Below are positions 44,687-54,433 of a stretch of DNA of 64,000 nucleotides, in pieces. Under the pieces are notes generated by a model. It searched no databases, had not been told where the DNA came from, and saw only the letters and a list, made by a program, of their open reading frames with translations. The stretch spans positions 268,118-332,117 of the forward strand of contig PNKX01000001.1 in the NCBI GenBank assembly GCA_013822725.1. Reading direction: 5' to 3'. Source of the DNA: Pirellula sp. (lineage in GTDB: Bacteria > Planctomycetota > Planctomycetia > Pirellulales > Lacipirellulaceae). Each line of letters opens with the position of its first letter. Position 1 is the stretch's first letter. A program made the position numbers and the translations under genes.

Positions 44687-47600
44687 TCAACGCAACCGCC
44701 GGCGAGCCCGCCGCGAAGCGAAGGGAACCAACCACGCCGCGGCCAGCGCCCAAGCCGCCGGTTCGGGGACTGCTGCGGCCGCGCTTGCTGCACCGCCGCC
44801 GGCGAATTGCCGTTGCCAGATCAGCAGATCGGCCCCCGTGACAAAGCCGTCGCCGTCAGCGTCGCCCTGGTTCCGAGCGCCCGCCTGTCCGAAGCCTTGC
44901 TTCCACACGTTCAGATCGCTTGAATCGACGACGCCATCGCTGTTGAAATCGGACGCGACGCTGATGCCCAGCGACTTGACCGAGAGCTGTACGGCATTCG
45001 ACAGATAACTGACGTTCCACCCCAAACCGCCGTCAAGCGTCGGCATGATCAGCGTGCTGAACGAGCCGACCAACGGCTTCGTGCCGGTGAGAATCGTGAA
45101 GACGTCGCCGAACGACGGCTCAAAGTTATTGATCAGCGATACTTCCAACCCGCCGCTCAATACTCCAGATCCCATAATATGGAGTTGGTCATATTCAAGT
45201 TGTGGGAATTCCCCTCCCAGTTCGATGGCGAGATCGCCGGAGAGAGCTAAATTCCCTTCCACTCCCATAGCCCCCGCCGTATCGCCAGGCGCCAACCGGC
45301 CAGGGAAGTTGAACGACCCCTGCACCAAACCGCCGCCCGTCAGCGTTGCCGACGAAGCAAACGTGTGGCCGCCGACGACCTTCAGCGTCGCGCCGGAGGC
45401 GACGTTGAACTCCGCCGTCAGCTGTCCCGGCCCCGAGAGCGTCAACTTACCGGCTTCGACGACGTTTGTTCCTCCCAAGTCGACGTCGCCACCGATTGAT
45501 ACGTCCCCGCCGCCCGACAGGTGAATTCCCTCCGCCGCGTTCAACCCGTTGGCCAGCGTAATCTGCGCTCCCGTCCCCAACGCCAACTCCAGCGGAGCTG
45601 TCGCTGCCGAGGCGTCGATCACGGTGGAAATTGACATTTGCGCCCCGGCGCCCAGCTCAATCCGCGCCGATTCGGCGGCCACCGTAATCGGACCGCTCAG
45701 CGTCGCCTGTCGATCAGCCGCGACGCGCAAGGCGCCCAGGCCGTCGCCGTCGCCCGCCAGATTGAACGGTTCGCCCGTGACGATGTTCTCGGTCAGTGCC
45801 GCATAACCGCCCGCTTGCACCGTGGTGGCGCCAAAGTTCGAACCCATCCCGCCAGGGTTCAACAGCAGGGCGCCCGCGCCGGCGGCAATCGTAATCGGCC
45901 CGTCGTAGCCCAGGTTGTCGGCAATCGTCGCGACCTCGTTCTCCACGATGATTGCTCCGTTGCCCGTGACGTGATTGATCTCCTCGGCGTCGAGCACCCG
46001 CAGGACGCCGTTATTAACGATGCCGGGATGCACGTCCGGAAGCGTGTTCGAGTTAGTGGTCGCCAAGCCGACCTGCAGTTCCGCCCCGTCGTGAATCGTG
46101 ATCGGACTCGCCATGAAGCTCGCATCGGGCGACGCCAGCACAACCTTGCCCCCTGACTTGATCTCGATCGGACTCACCATGGCATTGGCGTTACCGGTGA
46201 TCTTGAGCGTCCCCGACTCCACCGTCGTTGGTCCGGCGTACGAGTTCCCCGTGTTAGCCAGTTCCACCTCGCCGTCGCCAGCAATGGTCAGTCCCCCCGT
46301 GAGGATCCCGCCGGGACCGCTGAACTTGTAGCTGTCGTCCGTCGTCACCTTCATGCTGAGCGGCGAGACCTGCTGAATAATAGCCACATCTTTGGTCACG
46401 GCGGTATCGTCAAACTCCACGTCCAGGCTGGGATAGAATTTCGACTTCACGCCCTCGATGGCAAAGTTCTCGGCGCCGCCGACGTCCCAGTTGCCGCTCA
46501 CGTCGCCGACCCACACCAGCGTCCCTTCAGGCGCCTGCGACGTCGAAATGCCAAACTGATAGAACTGCACTTCGTTGGCCGCTCCCCGGACGCGGGCGAA
46601 ATATGTCCCCGGGTCGAGCTGAAAGACGATCGACTCGCCAATGCCAATCGGCGCGGCATTGGCCGACTGCAATACCGTCGACCCATTGGGGGCGATCAAG
46701 TCTAAGGAGAGGTTGCTCGACTTGAGCGTGTTGACGCTCGATTCCGAACCCCCTTGCGGACCGACGCTGTACGACGCCCCCAAGGGCATCGCATTCAAGC
46801 TCACTTGCTGTCGACTATCCAGCGTAAAGCTGAAAAAGTCCGTGTCGCTGTTGTCGTCGATGCTCAAGAAGTCGATGTCATCGCTGGCCACCAACAGCGA
46901 GCCGCCGTCGCCGCCAATCGTCAGCGGTACGCCCAACCCCAGCGTGCCGAGCGGCGTCGCCTTCGCCGCCGTGTTGTTGCCCGTTCCCTTCTCCCAAACG
47001 TCGCCGTACAGTCGCTGCAGCGCCAGCACGTCGTCCAACTGCGGGCCGTCAAACGACGTATCAAGGATTGGCTCCATGAGGAACTTCTTCCCCACCGACT
47101 CGGAGTGAGCCACGCCCAGCCCATGCATCGCCTCGTGCATGATGATGTTGCGAAACGTTCGGAAATCGTTGGCGGGATCTGCGTAGTAGCTTCCCTGATC
47201 GACGTTGATCATCATCTCGCCGAAATCAGGATAGTAATTCGCCGCCAACACGCTCGAACCGGGGCCGTATGTCCGCCCGCCGATGCGCACGTCGCCGCGG
47301 ACGCCCAATTGGCCGCGACCGCCGTTGCCGCTCGAGAAGAAGGCGCCGTCGTCCTTCGGTTCGTAGATATAGGTCACGCCCGAAATTTCGCTGAGCCGAT
47401 CAAACGCCGCCTGAAAATGGGTGAACCAAGGCCGCTGCGTGAAGTCGGTCCCCCCCGGCCCCTCGCCGAGCAAACCGTCGAGAAGGCTGATCAGACTGCT
47501 GTCGACCGGCCCGCCACCTTCTCCCGGCATCGACGTGCCGTCCTGGGCAATGCTCCAGGTCAATTCAATCGGCGTCCCTATCGCCCCGGTCGAACCGTTG

Positions 47601-47725
47601 GTGGCCGTATTGTCCCAACGGTCGTCCGCCTCGTAGGCCCTGGCCGACGAGGCGGCGAATGAACAGCAAGTAAGTACGGCAATCGCACTCGTCGACAAGA
47701 CGTGTGAAAAGCATTGAAAGCGCAT
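44687..47725 (-). CDS. Matrixin-type metalloprotease with PATR-like beta-helix, dockerin-like and PEP-CTERM tail
   Basis: 1012 residues. Signal peptide 1-30. Metalloprotease domain about 45-245 with zinc motif HEAMHGLGVAH (197-207, acid E198) and a downstream FLMEPILDTSF that can supply the Met-turn. A PPC-like sandwich follows (about 285-400). About 430-900 is a passenger-like beta-helix with autotransporter-associated repeats (GGLTIAGDGEVELANTGNSY, GTLKITGNAN). Then come dockerin-like loops (DFNSDGVVDSSDLNVWK, DADGDGFVTGADLLIWQ) and a PEP-CTERM tail. Expected to be a surface-held metzincin. Confidence 0.92.
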   Translation of the reverse strand: MRFQCFSHVLSTSAIAVLTCCSFAASSARAYEADDRWDNTATNGSTGAIGTPIELTWSIAQDGTSMPGEGGGPVDSSLISLLDGLLGEGPGGTDFTQRPWFTHFQAAFDRLSEISGVTYIYEPKDDGAFFSSGNGGRGQLGVRGDVRIGGRTYGPGSSVLAANYYPDFGEMMINVDQGSYYADPANDFRTFRNIIMHEAMHGLGVAHSESVGKKFLMEPILDTSFDGPQLDDVLALQRLYGDVWEKGTGNNTAAKATPLGTLGLGVPLTIGGDGGSLLVASDDIDFLSIDDNSDTDFFSFTLDSRQQVSLNAMPLGASYSVGPQGGSESSVNTLKSSNLSLDLIAPNGSTVLQSANAAPIGIGESIVFQLDPGTYFARVRGAANEVQFYQFGISTSQAPEGTLVWVGDVSGNWDVGGAENFAIEGVKSKFYPSLDVEFDDTAVTKDVAIIQQVSPLSMKVTTDDSYKFSGPGGILTGGLTIAGDGEVELANTGNSYAGPTTVESGTLKITGNANAMVSPIEIKSGGKVVLASPDASFMASPITIHDGAELQVGLATTNSNTLPDVHPGIVNNGVLRVLDAEEINHVTGNGAIIVENEVATIADNLGYDGPITIAAGAGALLLNPGGMGSNFGATTVQAGGYAALTENIVTGEPFNLAGDGDGLGALRVAADRQATLSGPITVAAESARIELGAGAQMSISTVIDASAATAPLELALGTGAQITLANGLNAAEGIHLSGGGDVSIGGDVDLGGTNVVEAGKLTLSGPGQLTAEFNVASGATLKVVGGHTFASSATLTGGGLVQGSFNFPGRLAPGDTAGAMGVEGNLALSGDLAIELGGEFPQLEYDQLHIMGSGVLSGGLEVSLINNFEPSFGDVFTILTGTKPLVGSFSTLIMPTLDGGLGWNVSYLSNAVQLSVKSLGISVASDFNSDGVVDSSDLNVWKQGFGQAGARNQGDADGDGFVTGADLLIWQRQFAGGGAASAAAAVPEPAAWALAAAWLVPFASRRARRRLR

Positions 47726-47983
47726 GGCGTCCCTCCAAGAAGTCGCCGTGTATTGTGCACACGGGACGCGCCAGATGCAAAAGAGATGCTGAAATTCTTT
47801 GCCGCCGTCAAATCAAACGGCGGCCGCCCCGTAAACCGGCGATTCGACGGCCAGCGATTCCCATGGCGACAGACCCGTCTATTTTCGCCCCCAGCACGCT
47901 CCTGACAGGGCCGGAAGCGGTTGCGGCATAGTAGTTTGGGCGATTTACAGACACGGCCGTCGATCGTTCGACGCCAGCTAAGA

Positions 47984-48027
47984 AAAACGACTGGCCGGCG
48001 CGACGGATGATCGTCGCCCCGGCCAGT
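47984..48027 (-). terminator. Intrinsic terminator
   Basis: Minus strand: ACTGGCCGG-GGCGACG, short loop, CGTCGC-CCGGCCAGT with one bulge, then CGTTTTT. About 50 bp after the SnoaL-like gene. The rest of 47726-48081 shows no gene. Confidence 0.82.
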
Positions 48028-48081
48028 CGAGTTAATTCTTAACAGTCGGCCGGCAACATCACTTGCCGGCCCGTACCGTCG

Positions 48082-48570
48082 CTATTTCTCCAGAAACGGC
48101 AGCTTGTCCGTCTGATGGCCGATCATCTTCCACGCGCCATTCTCTTTCCGAAAGACATTGGTGGCCCGCAGCGAAACCGCGACCGGCTTGCCGTCGATGA
48201 CGTTTTCGCCAACCTCGCGGCATTGCACGACGGCCAAATCCTGGCCGACCGTCGCCATGATCAGCTCGTGGCGGATTTCGCCCCCCAGCTTCATCTTGGC
48301 TTGGACCTCCCAATTGGCGAGCACCTCGTTCCAACCAACGTTCACCGACCCGTCCGGGCCCATGAACGTGACGTCCTCCGCATGCGACCAGACTTCCTTG
48401 AACGGATCGGCGTCGCCGATGAACATCGCATTGAGAGCCGCATAGAAACCGGCCGTCGCCTCTTGCACCGTCGACTCGTTCGCTTGGGCCGTGCCGGCGT
48501 CGCGGGCCGAAACCGTCGCCGCGAACACAAGCGCGAGCGCTGCCGTTGCCATGACGATCGAGGTTCTCAT
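48082..48570 (-). CDS. Secreted SnoaL/NTF2-like protein
   Basis: 162 residues; AGGAGC nine bases before the ATG. Signal peptide 1-22 (MRTSIVMATAALALVFAATVSA). NTF2-like fold: VQEATAGFYAALNAMFIGDADPF opens the helical part, with WSHAEDVTFMGPDGS and NVFRKENGAWKMIGHQTDKL on the strands. Similar proteins are annotated as nuclear transport factor 2 family or SgcJ/EcaC-type; some bind small molecules and many have no known activity. Confidence 0.85.
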   Translation of the reverse strand: MRTSIVMATAALALVFAATVSARDAGTAQANESTVQEATAGFYAALNAMFIGDADPFKEVWSHAEDVTFMGPDGSVNVGWNEVLANWEVQAKMKLGGEIRHELIMATVGQDLAVVQCREVGENVIDGKPVAVSLRATNVFRKENGAWKMIGHQTDKLPFLEK

Positions 48571-49231
48571 TTTCCAATGCTCCTAAAGAATGAACCGTGG
48601 GGCTTTGGTTGCTGAATGTCGCGCGAGCTTGAACCGCCTGGCTCTGCTGCCCTGAAATGCGGATCGACCCGCAAGCGATATGCGTATGCCCACTGTCCAA
48701 GGGTAGGTCACGATAGACGGGGGAAGCCCCCGTTCTAACGCCCCCTAATGAGGTATTTGCCCCTATTTAGAGCGATTTTACGGGGCCGATCGCTTCCCTG
48801 TTTGCCGCCTGCCGTTGCGGATTGGAGGCGGTCAAGGTCGGTGCGTAAGCCACCGCTCTACGAAGCCAAGTTCCACAGCGACGAACGACTCCAACACGAG
48901 AAACGCCAACGCCCTTTGGGTGGGTGCCCGCACCCACCGCGCTCGGCAAGGAGCAAACCCCGTGTTCGCCATCGGAGAGCGGCTTCAACCGGGCTGATCG
49001 AAATCGCTGTCGCCCGGTTGCTCGATTTGGGCGCAAAGTTGCTCAATGGTAGGTATGCCAAATGCATATGGAGTGTCCCACCCTAAAAATCGGTGAGAAT
49101 AAAGCGACTGTCGCTGCCAAAAACCCAGCGTGATGTGCCGTATCGCACTCTCCTGCGCATTTTAGGGTAACTTCAGGCTTAGCATGGAGCACCCTCTTTG
49201 TTAGCTCGACCTCTCAGCGTAGGACCTTGCG
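48571..49231. other. Spacer upstream of the alkylsulfatase
   Basis: 661 bp with no credible gene. Two AT-rich patches (about 48740-48775 and 49040-49170) could hold the promoters of the flanking divergent genes; AGGA at 49221 is the ribosome-binding site of the sulfatase. No repeat of the families above was seen. Confidence 0.5.
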
Positions 49232-51334
49232 ATGACCACCAGACGACAGTTTGTGCAGTCTCTTCCCGCGGTGGGAGCCGCCTTCGCCGTCGCGGGTAGT
49301 TGGGCCCTTGATGCGAACCCAGCCCGCGCTCAAGCGCCGCTCCCATTGAAGGAGCATTTCCATCCCAAAGGCAAAGCGCCGTCTCGGTTCACGCTCGATG
49401 TCCTCCATCAATCCAAAGCGACGCTGCCGTTTGCCGACGAGCGAGATTTCGAGGAGCAGAAGAGGGGCTTTATTGCTCCGATGAAAGAACTCAAGATCAT
49501 GGCGGACGCTGGCCACGTCGCCTGGGACATGCAGCGGTTTCAGTTTCTGGACGAGCAAGAAGAGTTTGACAGCATTCATCCCTCGCTGCTCCGCCAGTCC
49601 GTACTGAACAACAATTACGGACTCTATGAAGTCATCCCAGGCGTCTACCAAGTGCGAGGGTTTGACCTCTCCGATATTTCGTTCGTTCGGGGCAAGACGG
49701 GCTGGATCGTGATCGATCCCTTGGTCTCCGCCGAAACGGCTCGGGCGGCGTGGAATCTGTTCCAGGAACATGTAGGTGAGGGACTGCCGGTCTCGGCCGT
49801 GATCTACTCGCACTCGCATGCCGACCACTGGGGCGGCGTGCGCGGGATCCTCGACGACGCCGCTGTGAAGGCGAGGAAGATTCCCATCATCGCTCCCCGC
49901 AACTTCATGGTGCACACGATTTCGGAGAACGTGTATGCCGGCAACGCCATGAACCGGCGGCTGTTTTACCAGTACGGCCTCCTGTTGCCGGCGAGTCCGC
50001 ATGGTTATGTCGGCCAGGGCCTCGGTCAGGCCGTCTCATCCGGCGCCGTGGGGCTGATGGCGCCAAATAGATTGATCGAACAGGAAATCGAAGAAATCGA
50101 CGTCGACGGCGTCCGCATGATTTTTCAGGACACGCCGAACACCGAAGCGCCCACGGAGATGAACACCTACATCCCCGACCTGAAAGCGCTCTGGATGGCG
50201 GAGAACGTGATTGCGTCGCTGCACAACATTTACACGCTGCGTGGCGCTCCGGTCCGCGATCCGCTCAACTGGTCGAAATACATCAGCCAGGCCCTCCACC
50301 GCTTCGGCGTAGAGGCCGAAGTGATGTTCGCGTCGCACCATTGGCCGCGCTGGGGCAACGCACGCATCCAGGAAGTGCTCCGCGGACAGCGTGACCTGTA
50401 CGCCAACATGAACAACCAAGTGTTGCACCTCGCCAACCAGGGCGTGACCATCAACGAGATTCACAACGTCTACGAGACGCCGAAGAGCCTACTAGCCAAA
50501 TGGGACTGCCGCGGCTATCACGGTTCGCCCGAACACAACAGCCGGGGCGTCATTCAGCGTTTCCTCGGCTTCTGGGATGGCAACCCGACGACGCTGATTC
50601 CGCTTTCGCCGAGTGACTCGGCGCCCCTCTATGTGGAGATGATGGGCGGCGCAGAGAAGATTCTGCTGCGAGGTCGGGCGCTCCATGACGAAGGCAAATA
50701 CCTACACGCCCAGGAAATCCTCAACAAGCTGGTCCAGGCTGAGCCGCAGAATCAGGTTGCCAAGGATCTGCTGGCAGATGTGTTCGAGCAGATCGGATAC
50801 CAGCAGGAGAATCCCGGGCTGCGAAACAGCTTTCTCGCCGCCGCCTACGAACTCCGAACGGGAATTCCGGAGGGCGAAACCGCCGATTCCAGCAGCCCCG
50901 ACGTAATTCGGGCGATGTCCACCGAGCTGTTCCTCAACTTCCTCGGCATTCGCATGGACAGCCGCAAAGCCGAGGGGATGCGGTTCGCAATCAACCTCAT
51001 CACGCCAGACAACGGTGAGAAATTCTTGATCGAATTGGAGAACGCCACGCTCACCAATATCCAGGGCTTTCTTGCCGAAACCCCGGATCTGACGCTCACG
51101 ATCAATCGCGTTGACCTCGAGCAGACGATGATGGGCGCCAAGACGCTGGAAGCTCAGCTTGCGGATGGAACCGCCAAGGCGGAAGGCGACGCAGGCGTCT
51201 TGAAGCAGTTGGCGTCGACCATGGTCGATTTCGACCCGCGTTTTGAGATTATGCCAGGGACAAAGCTCAAGGAAACCAAGATCGGGCACGCCGACCCTTA
51301 CGAAGCCGTTCCGCGCACGACGATCGCGGCGTAG
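49232..51334 (+). CDS. Alkyl/aryl sulfatase (SdsA1/YjcS type), Tat-exported
   Basis: 700 residues. AGGA seven bases before the ATG. Twin-arginine-like signal MTTRRQFVQSLPAVGAAFAV. Metallo-beta-lactamase domain with zinc motif H194-S-H196-A-D198-H199 in IYSHSHADHWGG, and NTEAPTEMNTYIPDLKALWM plus FASHHWPRWG supplying further ligands. A helical dimerisation region follows (about 440-560), then an SCP2-like C-terminal domain (about 590-690, ENATLTNIQGFLAETPDLTL). Members hydrolyse medium-chain alkyl sulfates such as SDS to alcohol and sulfate. Length and order match the family well. Confidence 0.95.
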   Translation: MTTRRQFVQSLPAVGAAFAVAGSWALDANPARAQAPLPLKEHFHPKGKAPSRFTLDVLHQSKATLPFADERDFEEQKRGFIAPMKELKIMADAGHVAWDMQRFQFLDEQEEFDSIHPSLLRQSVLNNNYGLYEVIPGVYQVRGFDLSDISFVRGKTGWIVIDPLVSAETARAAWNLFQEHVGEGLPVSAVIYSHSHADHWGGVRGILDDAAVKARKIPIIAPRNFMVHTISENVYAGNAMNRRLFYQYGLLLPASPHGYVGQGLGQAVSSGAVGLMAPNRLIEQEIEEIDVDGVRMIFQDTPNTEAPTEMNTYIPDLKALWMAENVIASLHNIYTLRGAPVRDPLNWSKYISQALHRFGVEAEVMFASHHWPRWGNARIQEVLRGQRDLYANMNNQVLHLANQGVTINEIHNVYETPKSLLAKWDCRGYHGSPEHNSRGVIQRFLGFWDGNPTTLIPLSPSDSAPLYVEMMGGAEKILLRGRALHDEGKYLHAQEILNKLVQAEPQNQVAKDLLADVFEQIGYQQENPGLRNSFLAAAYELRTGIPEGETADSSSPDVIRAMSTELFLNFLGIRMDSRKAEGMRFAINLITPDNGEKFLIELENATLTNIQGFLAETPDLTLTINRVDLEQTMMGAKTLEAQLADGTAKAEGDAGVLKQLASTMVDFDPRFEIMPGTKLKETKIGHADPYEAVPRTTIAA

Positions 51335-52095
51335 GAGACAGGCGTAGTAGTCGCTCCTTGGTCTGACCGCAACGACGGATTGTTACACAGTCTAGATATC
51401 TGATTTTAGCGCCCGTTTTGTGGCGTGGCGGATCAAGTCGTCGACGGTCTGCGGCGGCGTCTTGCCGTGGCAGTACCGTTCCGAGTTGGGCCGCTCGTTA
51501 GCTATCATGGTCAATTCACTGATCGAGATCTGATTGGAGGCCCAATGCTGGTCTCCAAGAAGATGCTTAGCCAAGGCATCGGAGATTCCAGGGAAGCACG
51601 AACGCCGAATTGATGGGGACGCCGAACTCCATGCTTGCCGAAGTTCTAGAAACCCATCAATCTCGCGAGTCTGACGCTCGGTAGCAACTTTTATCCGGCA
51701 AAGCACACCGAAATTCAGACCATTTTCGGGGCCGGACAATAGCCATTTCTATTCAACTCTGCCAGCGGACGCTGGTGACGACCCCGTCGTTGCCGTCGGG
51801 GCTGAACAGAAGGGCGTCGTGATGCGTGCGGTATTGGCACAGCAAGCGTGCATTGTGACGCACTTGGCATTCTCCATTTAGTATCAGCGATGCGGATAAG
51901 CGTCCTTTCCGGTGAGCGAATCACTCGGCCCTTCTCATTACGGAAAGTCTTTTGAATTACAACGCCAATTCGCAATTTGTGCGTCGTGACAGTCGATCTT
52001 TTTGTTAGCGGCGAGTCCCCTAATCCATGGTCGAGATTTCCGCTACGAGGGAATGGCATCCATTCGGTTCACTTCCGCGCGGAGCGCGTCAGAAA
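51335..52095. other. Spacer with possible gene remnants
   Basis: 761 bp, less GC-rich than its surroundings. A 115-codon minus frame (51392-51739) has no recognised domain and no clear ribosome-binding site. A short minus-strand frame at 51753-51905 is described separately. No repeats recognised. Confidence 0.45.
51753..51905 (-). pseudogene. Possible protein remnant with an LLFSPDGN motif
   Basis: About 50 codons open between two stops without an ATG: ...LILNGECQVRHNARLLCQY, then RTHHDALLFSPDGNDGVVTS and VRWQS, stop. The FSPDG motif and flanking hydrophobics look protein-like and recall one blade of a WD40 propeller, but one unit is not enough to prove it. Probably a decayed 3' end. Confidence 0.3.
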
Positions 52096-53148
52096 ATGAG
52101 AGTCCTTCAACTCGCCGCTTCTGTCATTGCAATCACGCTCCTCCCAACGCCTGTCTTTGCTCAGCAAGCGGCCAACGACTGGTTCAATCAACCGGCGTCG
52201 TATGCTAACGTGTCGGAACAAGTGCCTGACGAGGAAGTTCACGCTTCGACAGTAGACGACTGCTGCGGCGGTGGCCAATCCTGGGAAAAATGTTGTGAGC
52301 CGCTGTGGACGGTCAGTGCAGGGGCCGTGATTCTGACCCGCGGGGCCCCGCAATCTAGTCCGATCGCTCGCAACTTCCAGAACACGTCGACGCTGCTCGA
52401 TGCGAATGAATTCAAATTCAATTGGGCGGCCGGAGCCGATATCAGCGCGGTCCGGCGGGTCGTCAACGTCGATGCCGTTGATGCCATCGACGTTCGATAC
52501 TACGGGGTGCAGAGTTGGCAGGCGAGCAGCTCGATGGATACGAATGGGTTTTGGAGATTTCCCAATGGCGTCGGGTTATTTCATCCCTCGCACTTAGATT
52601 CCGTATGGCGATCACAGTTCTACAGCGCGGAACTGAATGCGCGCCGGAATAGTTCTTACTCATGGCTCACCTCGGTGGCCGGATTTCGCTGGCTGCAACT
52701 TAACGATCAACTGAATATTATGCAGAGGCTCGCTGACTCGAGTCGCCACGATTTCGATACGACGACTCGCAATAATCTCTACGGCGTTCAGGTGGGCGCA
52801 ATCACTAGGATCCTCGATGGCGGCGGGCCACTCGCAATCAGTTGCGCATCGAAAGCCGGCATTTACGGAAACGCTGCCGCGAACCATTGGAACGTCAATT
52901 CGACGTTGCTGTCCGCCGATCAACAAGATCAATTTGCATTCGTGGGTGACGTCAATGCATTGGCGAATTACCGAATCTCAGACCATATTGCATTTCAAGG
53001 CGGCTACCAACTGCTGTGGATTGAGGGAGTGGCGGTCGCAGGCGACCAATTCGCGGCGATGCATCAACAGACCACCCATGACGGCATCAATAGCACGGGA
53101 GGCGCGTTCTTTCATGGCGCCACGGCTGGCCTGACTCTCACTTGGTGA
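52096..53148 (+). CDS. Outer-membrane beta-barrel protein (BBP7-like)
   Basis: 350 residues from the ATG at 52096. Signal peptide 1-22 (MRVLQLAASVIAITLLPTPV...). A Cys-rich stretch near 53-65 (DDCCGGGQSWEKCCE) precedes a long series of amphipathic strands with alternating aromatics, ending in LTLTW, so a C-terminal aromatic residue as in outer-membrane barrels. SYSWLTSVAGFRWLQLNDQL and YRISDHIAFQGGYQLLWIEG are typical strands of the planctomycete BBP7/LamG-free barrel group. Substrate or function unknown. Confidence 0.78.
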   Translation: MRVLQLAASVIAITLLPTPVFAQQAANDWFNQPASYANVSEQVPDEEVHASTVDDCCGGGQSWEKCCEPLWTVSAGAVILTRGAPQSSPIARNFQNTSTLLDANEFKFNWAAGADISAVRRVVNVDAVDAIDVRYYGVQSWQASSSMDTNGFWRFPNGVGLFHPSHLDSVWRSQFYSAELNARRNSSYSWLTSVAGFRWLQLNDQLNIMQRLADSSRHDFDTTTRNNLYGVQVGAITRILDGGGPLAISCASKAGIYGNAAANHWNVNSTLLSADQQDQFAFVGDVNALANYRISDHIAFQGGYQLLWIEGVAVAGDQFAAMHQQTTHDGINSTGGAFFHGATAGLTLTW

Positions 53149-53368
53149 TACCGGTAAGATCGGTCGCGTGACGCTCGAATCTAGGCAACTGATTTGTTCG
53201 TCAACATGTGGGCCAGAGCACTCGAAGAAGCCCCATTCTCTTGGAATCTCATGCAACTTGTGAGTTGTTCAAACGAAGGGCCTTTTGAAATACAACCCAA
53301 GGGTTGTCGGTCGACCGGTCAAGCGCCGCGCCATGAATGCCAGAGGCCAAGCAGGAGCGACACCAAGC

Positions 53369-54433
53369 TCACAACCGCTGCCGCCCAGAGGACGACAAGA
53401 TGCCAGTGGCGCCCGCGTGAAGCGTTGCGATCAGCGGGGAGGGGCCGCCGGGATGGATGGCCCACGAGCCGACGTCGGTGCGGGCGAGCCCCTGCTTGGC
53501 GAGCCAGCCGTCGACCCACGGGGCCAAACGTGCAGCGATCAGATCGGGCAAGCGCGGGGAGAGAGTCATCTCGAAGCCGTGATCGCCGATTCGCCAGCTC
53601 ATCAGGTCGGCGGAGTTCGGCACGACGAACGAAGCGTGATCGGCGAGTCGCCAAGCGTCGCCGTCGCCGCAGGTCGAGCGCTCGCCGCGGTCGGGCGACA
53701 CCACCACGGCCGCGGCGCCGTCGGCGAAGAGGGCGTTGGAGACGATCGTCTGCGGTTGTTCGCTGTATTGAAAGTGGAGGCTGCAGATCTCGGTCGCGCA
53801 GACGAGAACGTTGGCGTGGGGGTCGGCCTTGCAATAGGCCTGAGCGACGCGCAAGGCGTTGAGCCCCGCGTGACAGCCCATGAAGCCGACTTGCGTTCGC
53901 TGCACGCCGCGCGCGAGAGGGAGTTGGTCGATCAGACCGAGGTCGAACCCTGGCGCCGAGAAACCGGTGCAGGTGGCCGACACAATATGAGTGATCCGTT
54001 CGGCAGGGAGGCCCGACGCGGCAATGGCGTCGCGCGCCGCGGCGACGGCGAGCCGCGTCGCCGATTGCTCGTAGAGCGCCATCCGCTGGCCGGTCGAGGG
54101 ACCGCCGTCGGTGGGCGAGGTGCGGCGCTGAAAGAAGTTCTGCGTCATCGGTTGGCCCTCGACGGGAGGCTCGATGATCACGCAATGCCGCGATGCGACG
54201 CCCGAGCGTCGATACAACGTGGCGATGGCTCGCTTGCCGCGTTCCTCCGACGCGATGAGGTCGGTGGCGACGTCGGCGGCTTCGTGTTGCAGGATGGAGT
54301 TCTCCGGCACGGCGACGCCGATGCCGCGGATGACGGGGTTCGCTGTCGCCCGCTTGGCGCGATGCGCCGCGGTGCGCACCGGGTTGGCGCGAACAGGCGT
54401 GATCCGGGTGGAGGTCATCGTGAGGGGAGTCAT
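53369..54433 (-). CDS. Type III polyketide synthase, C-terminally truncated
   Basis: 354 residues; its ATG at 54433 overlaps the FAD gene stop as ATGA. Chalcone-synthase-like thiolase fold: catalytic C187 (VGFMGCHAGLNAL) and H327 (GSWAIHPGG) are present. In this family about 70-80 residues follow the HPGG motif and include the third catalytic residue in GNMSSPT. Here only 24 unrelated residues (PSPLIATLHAGATGIL...) precede the stop. In the next frame the same DNA encodes a hydrophobic helix ending WHSWRGA. So a 3' deletion or rearrangement has removed the catalytic Asn, and normal activity is not expected. Confidence 0.88.
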   Translation of the reverse strand: MTPLTMTSTRITPVRANPVRTAAHRAKRATANPVIRGIGVAVPENSILQHEAADVATDLIASEERGKRAIATLYRRSGVASRHCVIIEPPVEGQPMTQNFFQRRTSPTDGGPSTGQRMALYEQSATRLAVAAARDAIAASGLPAERITHIVSATCTGFSAPGFDLGLIDQLPLARGVQRTQVGFMGCHAGLNALRVAQAYCKADPHANVLVCATEICSLHFQYSEQPQTIVSNALFADGAAAVVVSPDRGERSTCGDGDAWRLADHASFVVPNSADLMSWRIGDHGFEMTLSPRLPDLIAARLAPWVDGWLAKQGLARTDVGSWAIHPGGPSPLIATLHAGATGILSSSGRQRL

